From OLB6 sp964467455 (GTDB lineage Bacteria; Bacteroidota; Ignavibacteria; Kapaibacteriales; Kapaibacteriaceae): 64,000 nucleotides of DNA. The position numbers were made by a program, and so were the translations under genes. Below the pieces are notes generated by a model. The model was not told where the DNA came from and ran no database searches. It worked only from the letters and a program-made list of their open reading frames with translations. The DNA lies in the NCBI GenBank assembly GCA_964467455.1, contig CAYXQJ010000008.1:1-64000 (forward strand). Direction: 5' to 3'. Position 1 is the stretch's first letter. The number at the start of each line of letters is the position of its first letter. Below are positions 17,901 to 25,601 of the stretch, piece after piece.

Positions 17901-18463
17901 TTGTTCACCGCGCCGATGTCTTCTTGCCGATGGGTGAAGAGCGCGGACAGATCGTCACCAGTATTCGCGGTGATGAACGTGTAACGTACATCAACCTTCG
18001 AGGGATCCAGATCGTCGCACCGCGACAGAAGCTCACGTCGATCTACGGCCAAGCGCTCCTTGGTCGCGTTGAAGTTGCCGAGCTTCGGTGGGAAGATGTT
18101 CAATGGACCGGCCTCACCTGTCCGATCACCCGCTCTACTCCGGGCCGTCTGCTCATCACGGGCTGCAACCTGCAGAGTCGCGTGATCAAGCAGTTCGAGG
18201 CGTCCTTGGTCACCATTCGCCCCCTACCAAGCGAAGATGCTTTAGACGTGACGATCGATGGCACAGAGCCCGGTGAGTTCGTCGTCCGGTTGGTGTCTTC
18301 GGATGGGCGTATCGTCCACGAACAACGTCTTCTGCGGGCGTTCGGTGCAACGCATGAGTTGTCGACCGTCATTCCGATGCAGGCAGTGTCAGGGGGCATG
18401 TATCACGTGATCGTTCTGGCACCGTCGGGACCGCACCTCGACCGCATCACGTGGATGCCGTAA
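14966..18463 (+). CDS. T9SS cargo with WFFG-type N-domain and Ig-like repeats
   Basis: 1165-aa exported protein, paralogue of the gene at 3304-6666. The signal peptide ends APSQA-QRRTW. The N-domain has WNWFFGNGAGLNFS, QLLFYTDGVTVWN and LIVPWPNNDDMF. It is followed by a PKD-like segment and roughly five Ig-like repeats with DTxIC signatures (for example DTTICEGSAIELLATG) and WxPxxGLxDP motifs. The C-terminal part (about 1080-1165) is strand-rich with MYHVIVLAP and fits a divergent T9SS sorting tail. Surface or matrix role inferred; the ligand is unknown. It is followed after 9 nt by a TonB-dependent receptor whose own promoter overlaps the end of this gene. GCCCCCT/AGGGGGC occurs five times inside it. 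Confidence 0.85.
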   Translation: MGHTAPYAQGYRALNSHVAKLCLVSIVLMVVLAPSQAQRRTWNWFFGNGAGLNFSTGTPLDLIGGQINTEEGSASVSRRTNGQLLFYTDGVTVWNRLHEQMPNGFGLNGDPSTSQSALIVPWPNNDDMFVIFTPAPITSSNVNGRCFCLTYSIVDMRLNNGFGDVTQKNVLLDPDVTEHVTATADCNEGGWWVVVRRRENPAFASYHFTEAGIETVPSISTINNGEEVRDAGQMHIAPDGEHLVITSPAGSAFLYQFARSTGVAYGGIELFNGERLGSSYGATFSVDSRYVFIASSVETPASTLIHRFDIEAGETSAIQASRQQLAALPGTSAFTPMQLGPDSVVYIGRPGMQTLATIDLPSDPAPVVRDNAVFMTGTCRSGLPNLIDWLLAPHPPNDITCEFPIAIVEDMETCRNTCIRLVDNSQGNIDSYSWSIPGAIPSSVRVKDPLVCFPTSGGFPAQLIISNSKGSDTANIVITVHPPPSLQTIGDTSTCPGGSVQLWASGGVSYQWSPATGLDDPRSATPIATPTKDMVYSVIATNAQGCSDTATVRVTVRPLSGGPDQIICVGGTAHLQADSANTYLWSPSTGLDDPTSRTPTATSLTETMVYTVRIQRGPCVSVDTVEVKVVPSFLIDIQAPATACAGEVITVTASGGGSEFAWTGDGVAASMTNTTTVTMSGTRATVYVVARSGDCFAMDSAVIESGVGPVMTPSPDTSICFGESVTLSITGTAATIQWTPSSTLNTDVGSTVIASPTSTTTYIIRSSNGSNCETFDTIVVTVKPSPIIDAGADKNICIGEETRISAVSSAESVRWEPTNGLSDPNVLSPLARPSVTTTYHVTATSAGCVSIDSMTVFVSDLDLTLTPDTTICEGSAIELLATGAAIYRWDPPTGLSDPTIANPIASPAITTTYEVTGTDALGCVDVKRMTVTVLDTTGITIVSQTVTAEAGSDSVFIPVIVEVDPALLPMSADNLRVALVHRADVFLPMGEERGQIVTSIRGDERVTYINLRGIQIVAPRQKLTSIYGQALLGRVEVAELRWEDVQWTGLTCPITRSTPGRLLITGCNLQSRVIKQFEASLVTIRPLPSEDALDVTIDGTEPGEFVVRLVSSDGRIVHEQRLLRAFGATHELSTVIPMQAVSGGMYHVIVLAPSGPHLDRITWMP

Positions 18464-18468
18464 ATTTG
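18461..18468 (+). promoter_or_regulatory. TAAATTTG promoter element of the TonB-dependent receptor gene
   Basis: A perfect TAnnTTTG overlaps the TAA stop of the upstream gene and ends 4 nt before ATG 18473 (TAAATTTG-TCGG-ATG). No Shine-Dalgarno sequence is present. Suggests a leaderless transcript independent of the upstream gene. Confidence 0.45.
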
Positions 18469-18472
18469 TCGG

Positions 18473-20566
18473 ATGTTGCTGTCGCTCGCGCTCCTTTTCA
18501 CGTCTGTCATCGCTCCGTCTGAAGCAGACTCGGCAAAACAGGTCACCGATAGTCTGCGCCAATATCAGGCACAACAGGTGGTGGTGACCGGCACAAGAAA
18601 CGAAGTGCGCCTCAAAGATTCACCCGTGCGCGTGGAGGTGATCGGACAAGAACGCATCAAGACCACGGCCATGGTGTCGCTGGGAGATCTGTTGCGCGAG
18701 CAAACTGGTTTGATGATGCAAGGCAGCGTCCGCACGGGTGTGCAGATGAATGGCCTTGGTCCGGACTACACGATGATCTTGATCGACGGACAACCGATGA
18801 TCGGACGTGTGGCCGGCGTCATCGATCTAAGCCGCATCTCCGTTGGCAACGTGGACCGCGTCGAGGTCGTCAAAGGCCCGATGTCAAGCATGTACGGCAG
18901 CGAAGCCCTCGCCGGCGCCATCAACATCATCACCAAACGTGCCGACGATGGTTGGAGCGGCAACGCCCATGTACAATACCTCACCCACGGTCCGTTTGAT
19001 CTTCGGTTGGAGGGGGCGTGGGGTTCCGACAACGTCGAGGTCACCGGCTTTGCCAACTACAAGAACGCTGCCACGTTCACACTTCCTCTCGACACGTTGA
19101 ACATTCCCTATTCCGGATATCAAGACGGAACGGCCCAAGCAAAGGTCACCGTCAAACTCGATAAACATTGGAAGCTGCGTGGATGGTTGCGCGGATTTGG
19201 TTCGGAGACCGAAGGTGAGTTCATCGAAAGTGTGTTCGGACAGATCGCCAAGAACAGCGGCAGCGTGCAACAGTGGGACCTGTCGTCCACCATCGGTGCG
19301 GAATACATCGAAGGTCGCGCACGCTTGACGCTCAACGCCTATGGTTCGACGTATCACGAGCGGTACAACTTCGATGTTGAACAAGGGTCGGCCGGTACGG
19401 TCGACGACATGACACGCCGAATGGCGCGACTCTATGGTCAGTATGATCTCGTCCTTGGTGAGTCGAACCGATTGACGATGGGCGGAGAGTTTCTCTACGA
19501 CGATATCTCGGGGACACGGTATGCCGTACCGGGCGACAGCACTGCCCAACCATTTTACCGCACGTGGGTCGGCTTTGCACAGTGGGAAGGTATGCCTACG
19601 GAGTGGATCTCCTATGTGTTAAGCGCACGGTATGATGCCAACAACGTCTACGGTGATGCCTTGAGTCCGCGCCTCTCCATCCTGTGGAAGCCCGGCGACC
19701 ATCTTCGTCTCTCCGGTTCCGTCGGCACGGGCTTCAAGGCCCCCGACTTCCGTCAGCTCTTTGTGGTCTTCAGCAACCGCCTTGCCGGCGCCGGCTACGA
19801 TCTCATCGGCGCAGAACGGTTGGGCAACACGCTGGAGCCCGAGCGCAGTGTCTCCTACGACATTGGCCTGCGCTATGAAGACGGTCAGCGCGAACTGTCG
19901 CCAACGGCATCGTTGTTATACAATGCCGATCTGCGTCTTTTCCGCAACGACCTCTTCAACCTCATCGAATATTACCTCTACGGCACGGTCGAGAATCGCA
20001 ACGTCTATTCATACCGCAACCTATCCCGCGCCTATACACAAGGCATCGAAGCGAACCTGTCGTTCACGCTTGTATTCAGTGAAGTTGGTGCCTTCACTAT
20101 GTCAGGGGGCTATCAGTTCCTTGACGCAATGGATGTAGAGGTTCTTGAAGCTATCGATGCCGGGCAGGCCGGTACGATCGATGATCCGCTCACGCGCAGC
20201 GAATATGGCGGACTGTGGAATCGCTCGCGTAACAGCGGAACGCTGCGTCTGCAGTATGATGATCCCGACAGGGTGTGGAGCGGCAACGTGCGCTTTCAAT
20301 TCATCGGCCGATACGGCGATGAATCACTCGATCAAAACGGCATCGTGATCAGCGATCCTCCGCGTAAGGTCCTGGATCGCGAGGATGAATACGTCAGTGG
20401 TTATACCGTGATCAACATTGCACTGACGCGGCAGTTCCGCTTCGACGATGGAACGTCGTTCTCGATCGGCGCAGGCATCAACAACATCCTCAACAAGTTC
20501 GACCCGATCTTGATCCCGGGTCTTGTTGGCACGCAGTACTTCGTTCAGGTCTCAACACGCCTCTAA
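18473..20566 (+). CDS. TonB-dependent outer-membrane receptor
   Basis: 697-aa outer-membrane transporter. Signal peptide MLLSLALLFTSVIAPSEA. A plug domain follows (about 35-150) with QVVVTGTRNEVRLKDSPVRV, then ISVGNVDRVEVVKGPMSSMY and ALAGAINIITKR, standard for TonB-dependent receptors; then a 22-strand-type barrel with many aromatic strand ends. Its architecture resembles vitamin B12 or siderophore/haem receptors, but the substrate cannot be told from sequence. No TonB, ExbB or ExbD lies in the window. The 3' end is 2 nt from the convergent paaD stop. Confidence 0.93.
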   Translation: MLLSLALLFTSVIAPSEADSAKQVTDSLRQYQAQQVVVTGTRNEVRLKDSPVRVEVIGQERIKTTAMVSLGDLLREQTGLMMQGSVRTGVQMNGLGPDYTMILIDGQPMIGRVAGVIDLSRISVGNVDRVEVVKGPMSSMYGSEALAGAINIITKRADDGWSGNAHVQYLTHGPFDLRLEGAWGSDNVEVTGFANYKNAATFTLPLDTLNIPYSGYQDGTAQAKVTVKLDKHWKLRGWLRGFGSETEGEFIESVFGQIAKNSGSVQQWDLSSTIGAEYIEGRARLTLNAYGSTYHERYNFDVEQGSAGTVDDMTRRMARLYGQYDLVLGESNRLTMGGEFLYDDISGTRYAVPGDSTAQPFYRTWVGFAQWEGMPTEWISYVLSARYDANNVYGDALSPRLSILWKPGDHLRLSGSVGTGFKAPDFRQLFVVFSNRLAGAGYDLIGAERLGNTLEPERSVSYDIGLRYEDGQRELSPTASLLYNADLRLFRNDLFNLIEYYLYGTVENRNVYSYRNLSRAYTQGIEANLSFTLVFSEVGAFTMSGGYQFLDAMDVEVLEAIDAGQAGTIDDPLTRSEYGGLWNRSRNSGTLRLQYDDPDRVWSGNVRFQFIGRYGDESLDQNGIVISDPPRKVLDREDEYVSGYTVINIALTRQFRFDDGTSFSIGAGINNILNKFDPILIPGLVGTQYFVQVSTRL

Positions 20567-20568
20567 GC

Positions 20569-21054
20569 TTAGACCGGCTTGAATCCTTCAAAGGCCTGCA
20601 AGCAGTTGTTGCAGTAGTGTAGCGACCGACACAACGTCGGCCCGAAGGGTGAACGCATCACCGTGTTCTTGCTGCCGCAATACGGACATGCCGTCTCTTG
20701 CAACACATCAAGGTTGAGCACGATCGTGTCATCGAACGGTTCAGGTGGTGCAAGGCCATGTTTGAGCAATGCCGCGCGTCCCGCTTCTGTCAGTCGGTTT
20801 GTAGACCATGGCTCGTCGAAGTTGACCTCGACCTCTACGTGGTCAATGCCCAGCCCCCTAACAGCAGCTTCGGCATCGGCACGCATGACGTTGATGGCCG
20901 GACAACCAACGAATGTTGGCGTCATGGTGACCTTTACATCATCGTCACTTCGCACTTCAACGTTGGTGATGATGCCCATATCTACAAGTGAGATCGTCGG
21001 GATCTCGGGATCCTTCACCGTATGCAGTGCCTTGATGATCTGGTCTCGCGTCAT
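20569..21054 (-). CDS. paaD: phenylacetyl-CoA epoxidase maturation subunit PaaD
   Basis: 161 aa. The N-terminal MIP18/DUF59-type domain (KDPEIPTISLVDMGII, TFVGCPAINVM) is joined to a C-terminal zinc ribbon (CPYC ... CRSLHYCNNC). This is the PaaD (PaaJ) architecture, needed for assembly or maturation of the 1,2-phenylacetyl-CoA epoxidase in aerobic phenylacetate degradation. Normal length for the family. Its ATG is 1 nt after the paaC stop, in the operon paaB-paaC-paaD. paaA and paaE are not in the window. Confidence 0.92.
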   Translation of the reverse strand: MTRDQIIKALHTVKDPEIPTISLVDMGIITNVEVRSDDDVKVTMTPTFVGCPAINVMRADAEAAVRGLGIDHVEVEVNFDEPWSTNRLTEAGRAALLKHGLAPPEPFDDTIVLNLDVLQETACPYCGSKNTVMRSPFGPTLCRSLHYCNNCLQAFEGFKPV

Positions 21055-21055
21055 C

Positions 21056-21811
21056 TTACCATTCAGCCGAAGGATCGATACGATAGACCTCCGTCATCTC
21101 TTCCAGCAAGGGGGCGAGATGTTCCGTGTGATACCCTTTACGTCCGCCATAGACCGGCTGTGCATCAGAAGGAACGGCGAGTCCGGCTTTCGTGAGTGTC
21201 TCGGTCACGAACGACGTCCACGCCGTCTGCAGCGCTTCTTCACCTGGGAAGATGCCTTCACCGGCGAGTGTGGATTCATGATCGCCGGGTTCGAACAAAC
21301 CAAGCGCATACGGCCATGATTCGTTGAGGGCCGATTGCATGCGGGCCTTGCTCTCTTCCGAACCATGCGAGCCGAGTTGGATCACCCACGTCTGTGCGTG
21401 ATAGAGGTGATACTTCAACTCACCGTGGATCTTGCGGGCAAGTTTGGCGATGGGCTCGAAAGAACTTTCCGACAACATCGCATACCGCAGATATTCACCG
21501 CTGTCAAACAGCAGATGACGCATCAGACTGAAGTCATACTCGCCGTTGGGCAGCTCCACGAACTGACAGCAGCGATAGTCCTTCTCCGTCCTGCCAAATG
21601 CTTGGGTATCAGCATCCGGCAGACCGCAATGTTCCTGCAGGATGGAATACAACGCCTGGGCATGACCCAACTTGTCTTGTGCGATCGACGAGAAGGCAAT
21701 GTCCTCTTCGAGGATCGGGCCAAAACCTGTCCACTCCGAATGACGATGAGCAATGATGGTCTCATCATCTGCCATGCGTGTCAGCAGGTCTTTGATGGCA
21801 TCCATGTTCAT
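21056..21811 (-). CDS. paaC: phenylacetyl-CoA epoxidase subunit PaaC
   Basis: 251-aa ferritin-like four-helix-bundle subunit. The N-terminus has ADDETIIAHRHSEWTGFGP and EEDIAFSSIAQDKLGHAQAL, characteristic of PaaC (PaaI). In the known complex PaaC is the structural partner of the catalytic di-iron subunit PaaA, and together they epoxidise the ring of phenylacetyl-CoA. The ATG overlaps the paaB stop by 4 nt. An in-frame ATG two codons downstream is an alternative start. Confidence 0.93.
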   Translation of the reverse strand: MNMDAIKDLLTRMADDETIIAHRHSEWTGFGPILEEDIAFSSIAQDKLGHAQALYSILQEHCGLPDADTQAFGRTEKDYRCCQFVELPNGEYDFSLMRHLLFDSGEYLRYAMLSESSFEPIAKLARKIHGELKYHLYHAQTWVIQLGSHGSEESKARMQSALNESWPYALGLFEPGDHESTLAGEGIFPGEEALQTAWTSFVTETLTKAGLAVPSDAQPVYGGRKGYHTEHLAPLLEEMTEVYRIDPSAEW

Positions 21812-22200
21812 TCTGTTGCTCCTTCCTTCTGCGATTGCTTGAAGGCCTCTACCTTGTTGCGCACCATATAGGCCGCAACATCACGATACTTCTTCTCCGG
21901 TGTGGTCTCGAACACGTCGCTGTCTTCTGCACGCATCGTCAGAATATCGGCGGTGTTCACCACCCACAGATTGATGGTCTGCCCGCGACGTCCATATTGC
22001 TCCTTCGCAAGGATCAGTGCCAGCTCCTTGGAGGGGGCGTGCACACTCCCCACATGAACGTGGTGGGCACCACTCTTGCCTTGATGGAAGACCTCATAGG
22101 TCTCATCTTGGTCGAGTTCGTGTTTGGTGACATCGGGTTGGTGTTCAAGATCGATCTGCAAGCGTGTGACTCGCGGATCAAGAGAAATGATCGTGGACAT
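21808..22200 (-). CDS. paaB: phenylacetyl-CoA epoxidase subunit PaaB
   Basis: 130 aa. The central stretch YEVFHQGKSGAHHVHVGSVH and the later INLWVVNTADI are diagnostic of PaaB, a small bridging subunit of the PaaABCE epoxidase. The N-terminal extension of about 25 residues before the core is somewhat longer than in typical PaaB. It is the first gene of paaBCD here; about 70 nt upstream separate it from an unrelated gene, with a weak TAATTTG element about 35 nt before the ATG. The catalytic paaA that normally precedes paaB is missing locally. Confidence 0.9.
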   Translation of the reverse strand: MSTIISLDPRVTRLQIDLEHQPDVTKHELDQDETYEVFHQGKSGAHHVHVGSVHAPSKELALILAKEQYGRRGQTINLWVVNTADILTMRAEDSDVFETTPEKKYRDVAAYMVRNKVEAFKQSQKEGATE

Positions 22201-22228
22201 AGTTGTAGGGCTCGACGTTCGAGGAAAA

Positions 22229-22262
22229 ACACAAATTACGAATTATTCGGACGATGTTGTCC
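22229..22262 (-). promoter_or_regulatory. possible paaB promoter/operator
   Basis: The minus strand carries CGGAC-AACATC-GTCCG, a 5-bp inverted repeat, followed by AATTCGTAATTTGTG. TAATTTG resembles a shortened TAnnTTTG element. About 35 nt of leader would precede ATG 22200. Weak evidence. Confidence 0.3.
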
Positions 22263-22272
22263 GATTACGCGA

Positions 22273-24582
22273 TCACCGAACGACGGAGACGCTTGCGGAA
22301 CGCAGGGGCACACCGTCGAGTTCCACCACGACCACATACGGGCCCGGGGGGAGATCCTGCGTTGAGAATACCAGTTCTGTACCGTTGCTGCGGTCGTAGA
22401 CCGCTGCCAAGACCCTCGAGGTACCCAACATGTCGACTAACCGTCCCGTGACGCCCTGTTGAGCTGTGGTGAAGACAGAGACGACATCGTCTACGGGCTG
22501 AGGATACGGCGCCGAGAGGCGGTAAGAAGAGCCGGCACGGTAGACAAGGGCATCAACAGGTACATCACACCGCGATGTGCCTTGGTACTGGATCGGGAGG
22601 CCGTGGGTCCGCACCGGGATCAACGTCGGCGAGCAGGTGTCCGGAACAACGATAGTGTCGGTCACCAGGCCGGTGTCGACCGCTGACGCGCAGATCTCGA
22701 TCGTGCGGACGCTGAGTGGTGGGATCACGATGGGCAGTTGTCCTTGCGGCACACTGAACGTGACATTGCCGATCAGGAAGGGTCGGCGGATCACATAGTT
22801 CTCATCTTCCGAGCGGTTGCCAATGGTGATCGTGAGGCACTGCATGCCCCCTACCGGATGATCGGGGATAACGATCGCACCGTCGGTACTAGCGAGGTTG
22901 ACGTTGAGTTTATTGCGCGTGTTGAGGACAATGACCGTGACTGCCGGTGAGGTGCCGACGCAGCCAAATTCATCGATGACGGTGACGCTGTAGGAACCTG
23001 CTTGAGCAGTTGTGATGGACTGCGTGGTCTCGCCGTTCGACCAGAGGTACTGATAGTAGCCGGGAGGGGCGGAGAGCGTAACGGTCTCATCCAGGCAGAT
23101 GGTCAAGCTGCGACTAGCCGTGATCTCCGGTTTTGGATTGGGATGGACGACGATGGAGATCGGGTTGGAGGTCTTTACACATCCATTGGAGTCGAGCGTT
23201 GTTACCGAGTAGGTCCCCGACTGACGCACGACGATCTGATCGCCGGTCTCTCCTGAGCTCCAAGTGCGCGACACGAATGGACCATTCATCGTGATCAGTG
23301 CAGAGTCACCTTCACAAAACGATGTCTTGTCCGCCGTGATCACCGGAACGATGGACGGCTTGAGGGCGATCTGGATCGTGTCATAGGATTCTAAACACGT
23401 AAATCGGTCGTAGGCCCTGATGATGTACGTGCCGGGTGTTTTGATGAACCGGCCATTGCCTTGAGTGCCATCGGTCCATGAGTACCGGCTGAAGCCCGCA
23501 GAACCCTCAACGTAAATACTGTCGCCGTCGCAGATCTCAAGGCGTTCGTCCGAGGGAGTGAGTAAGACCTGTTGTCCGATCAAATGAAACATGGATCGGT
23601 AGAGTCCTTCGCCGGCGATCCAACCAACGGTGTCGCTGATGAACCACACGTCGTCCATACTTCCGGTGATCCCGCAATTCCTCAGGGTCCAAGTCTTCCC
23701 TGCGTCATCGGTGTAATAGACAGCTGCACCATCGCCAACGCCCCATCCGCGAGTTTCGTCGATCAAGAAGCTGCCGAACATGTTCGCATTGGTCTGGAAC
23801 TCACGCCAAGAGCGCCCATCGTCGGACGACCAGCGCAACGAACCGATGCCACGAGTTTGTCCATCACAATCCGTGCCTGAGGTCGGCAACAAGAACGTTC
23901 GGTCGATCCAGCTCAGTTCTTCGGTCCAATACTTCGCACCGGTGCGTGCATGAAGTCTCCAGGTCCGGCCGAAGTCGGTCGTTCGCCACAGCACGCCGGA
24001 GCTTACGGCAAAACCAACACCTGTGCGGTCGTCGATGATGGCGTCGGAGAGTCCGCTACCAAACTCATTGGTAAACGACACAGACCATGATCTTCCGCCG
24101 TCGGTCGTGCGATAGTACGATTGCAGGCCCGTCAAACAGCCCCCTACCAAAAACACCCCTTCATCCTGATTGATGAAGAAACAGCCCCACCCTTTTTCAT
24201 TGTTGGGGTCGAGAGGGGTGATATCGCGCCACGAAGCCCCACCATCATCGCTTCGATAGATCCCGGCCGGACCCGATGTATACCCCACTCTTGGAGTGAG
24301 GAACTGAACATGTTCCAAGAAGGAGCGACTGGTTTGTGATCCACGCCACGTATTGCCACCGTCGGTGGTGCGGACTACATATCCTTCCTCGCTACAGGCC
24401 CATCCGAGTTGTGGGTTAGACGGTAGAAAGAAGATGTCGAGGTAGTAGCCCGTTTCATACGGCATCGGCAAGTTGGCTTTTTGCCATTGTGCTGATGCCT
24501 CCAGACGCCACAGCCCTGCAAAAACGAGCAGGGCTGCAACGAAACGGATCGTGGTGTCAGTATGGTAAGACTTGGAATTCAA
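22273..24582 (-). CDS. T9SS cargo with YCF48/BNR-type propeller and Ig-like repeats
   Basis: 769-aa exported protein from TTG 24582. The TTG precedes NSKSYHTDTTIRFVAALLVF, which leads into a signal peptide ending EASA-QWQKA. The N-terminal half has WxxxxxG repeats with Asp-box-like TTDGGNTW, SDDGGASW, TTDGGRSW, TTDFGRTW and TDDAGKTW, typical of YCF48/BNR propellers. Two or three Ig-like repeats follow, with SxGETxxxIxxxxxGxYxV patterns closely similar to those in the giant protein at 25602. The C-terminus (PYPQPVDDVVSVF ... GPYVVVVELDG ... VVR) fits a T9SS sorting tail. A longer frame to 24642 overlaps the upstream gene and adds a polar segment before the signal peptide, so it was not used. 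Confidence 0.82.
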   Translation of the reverse strand: MNSKSYHTDTTIRFVAALLVFAGLWRLEASAQWQKANLPMPYETGYYLDIFFLPSNPQLGWACSEEGYVVRTTDGGNTWRGSQTSRSFLEHVQFLTPRVGYTSGPAGIYRSDDGGASWRDITPLDPNNEKGWGCFFINQDEGVFLVGGCLTGLQSYYRTTDGGRSWSVSFTNEFGSGLSDAIIDDRTGVGFAVSSGVLWRTTDFGRTWRLHARTGAKYWTEELSWIDRTFLLPTSGTDCDGQTRGIGSLRWSSDDGRSWREFQTNANMFGSFLIDETRGWGVGDGAAVYYTDDAGKTWTLRNCGITGSMDDVWFISDTVGWIAGEGLYRSMFHLIGQQVLLTPSDERLEICDGDSIYVEGSAGFSRYSWTDGTQGNGRFIKTPGTYIIRAYDRFTCLESYDTIQIALKPSIVPVITADKTSFCEGDSALITMNGPFVSRTWSSGETGDQIVVRQSGTYSVTTLDSNGCVKTSNPISIVVHPNPKPEITASRSLTICLDETVTLSAPPGYYQYLWSNGETTQSITTAQAGSYSVTVIDEFGCVGTSPAVTVIVLNTRNKLNVNLASTDGAIVIPDHPVGGMQCLTITIGNRSEDENYVIRRPFLIGNVTFSVPQGQLPIVIPPLSVRTIEICASAVDTGLVTDTIVVPDTCSPTLIPVRTHGLPIQYQGTSRCDVPVDALVYRAGSSYRLSAPYPQPVDDVVSVFTTAQQGVTGRLVDMLGTSRVLAAVYDRSNGTELVFSTQDLPPGPYVVVVELDGVPLRSASVSVVR

Positions 24583-24611
24583 GTGTTGTTCGTGCGCCGA
24601 GGCGCTACGCG

Positions 24612-25457
24612 TTATCGCACAACGATGGCGCGTCCGGTCCACACCCGACGATCGCCGATGATCGCCACCGTGTAGGAACCCGGAGCTGCCGAGGTACCAT
24701 CATCGGTGCGGCCGTCCCAGACGTATATCAGTTGATCTTCATTGCTCACAACACGCGTTGATCGGATCACGTTACCAACGGCATCCAGAATGTTCAAGGT
24801 CACGCTTTCTCCCGCCTGCACCGGCGCGGATACGGTCATGGAACCGTGAGCCGGCAACGGTGCGATCGTCAGCGCATTGTGGGCTACGTCACCTTCACTC
24901 ACTGACGACGTGCCGGAAACTACGATCTTCACAGGCGTAAGCGAAGCCCATCGGTCGCCGCCATCAGCACCGCCATTGCGGTTTACGGCATTGCCGGTGG
25001 CGTGGATGTAGTACTCTCCTTCAGTAGCTGGAGCGGTCCACCCGAACGTGAATTCAGCAGCACCATTTGCAATGGTTCTCGGCGTGCTATGCGTGAGTTC
25101 ACCTTGGCTTACACGGATGTCGGGATCGCTGTTATTGTCAAGCGTACCGATCCGCAAGCCACCACTCATCGTGGCCCGAACGGTTAGGTTGAAGCCCGCA
25201 GCGACCAAGCTGGCGTTTGAGATCGAAAGCGTGAGCGTGATGCGTTCGTTGGGCGCAATGGTGACCGTATTCTCATCAGCTTCTTTGATCGTCACCCTTG
25301 TCTGTGCCGGCGAACCCGCGCCACCGTGACAGCCTCCCGGTCCGCAACCACCCGAGGTGGAGATACTTCTACCGGTGATACCGCTTGAACTGGCAAACGA
25401 GGGAATCCCGTGCATGACGATCATGATCGGAATGATGAAGGCGTATCGAATGAACAT
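24612..25457 (-). CDS. secreted reelin-like (choice-of-anchor V) protein with CX4CH motif
   Basis: 281-aa exported protein with signal peptide MFIRYAFIIPIMIVMHGIPS. Directly after it lies STSGGCGPGGCHGG, a CX4CH motif where related Bacteroidota proteins carry a CXXCH haem c-binding motif. A reelin/choice-of-anchor V-like beta domain follows (about 50-190, FGWTAPATEGEYYIHATGNAVN is its hallmark end). The C-terminus (GDVAHNALTIAPLPAHGSMT ... GSYTVAIIGD ... IVVR) is a T9SS-like tail with a FlgD-like VWDGRTDDG motif. Haem binding through CX4CH is possible but unproven. It precedes the 24582 gene by 30 nt. Confidence 0.78.
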   Translation of the reverse strand: MFIRYAFIIPIMIVMHGIPSFASSSGITGRSISTSGGCGPGGCHGGAGSPAQTRVTIKEADENTVTIAPNERITLTLSISNASLVAAGFNLTVRATMSGGLRIGTLDNNSDPDIRVSQGELTHSTPRTIANGAAEFTFGWTAPATEGEYYIHATGNAVNRNGGADGGDRWASLTPVKIVVSGTSSVSEGDVAHNALTIAPLPAHGSMTVSAPVQAGESVTLNILDAVGNVIRSTRVVSNEDQLIYVWDGRTDDGTSAAPGSYTVAIIGDRRVWTGRAIVVR

Positions 25458-25539
25458 GAAGTTTCCGGAGTTGATGATGATGTGGAGTCAATGACCTTAA
25501 GACATGTACAAGGTTACATGACGTGTGGATCTTCAAACT

Positions 25540-25576
25540 TAAAACAACGAGGGGCGCATCGGATGATGCGCCCCTC
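25540..25576 (-). terminator. rho-independent terminator of the giant T9SS gene
   Basis: Perfect 12-bp stem GAGGGGCGCATC / GATGCGCCCCTC with a 4-nt loop (25549-25576), followed on the minus strand by GTTGTTTTAAG. It lies 25 nt after the stop of the 25602 gene. Confidence 0.85.
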
Positions 25577-25601
25577 GACAGTTTACTGCTGGCGTCAGGG
25601 A

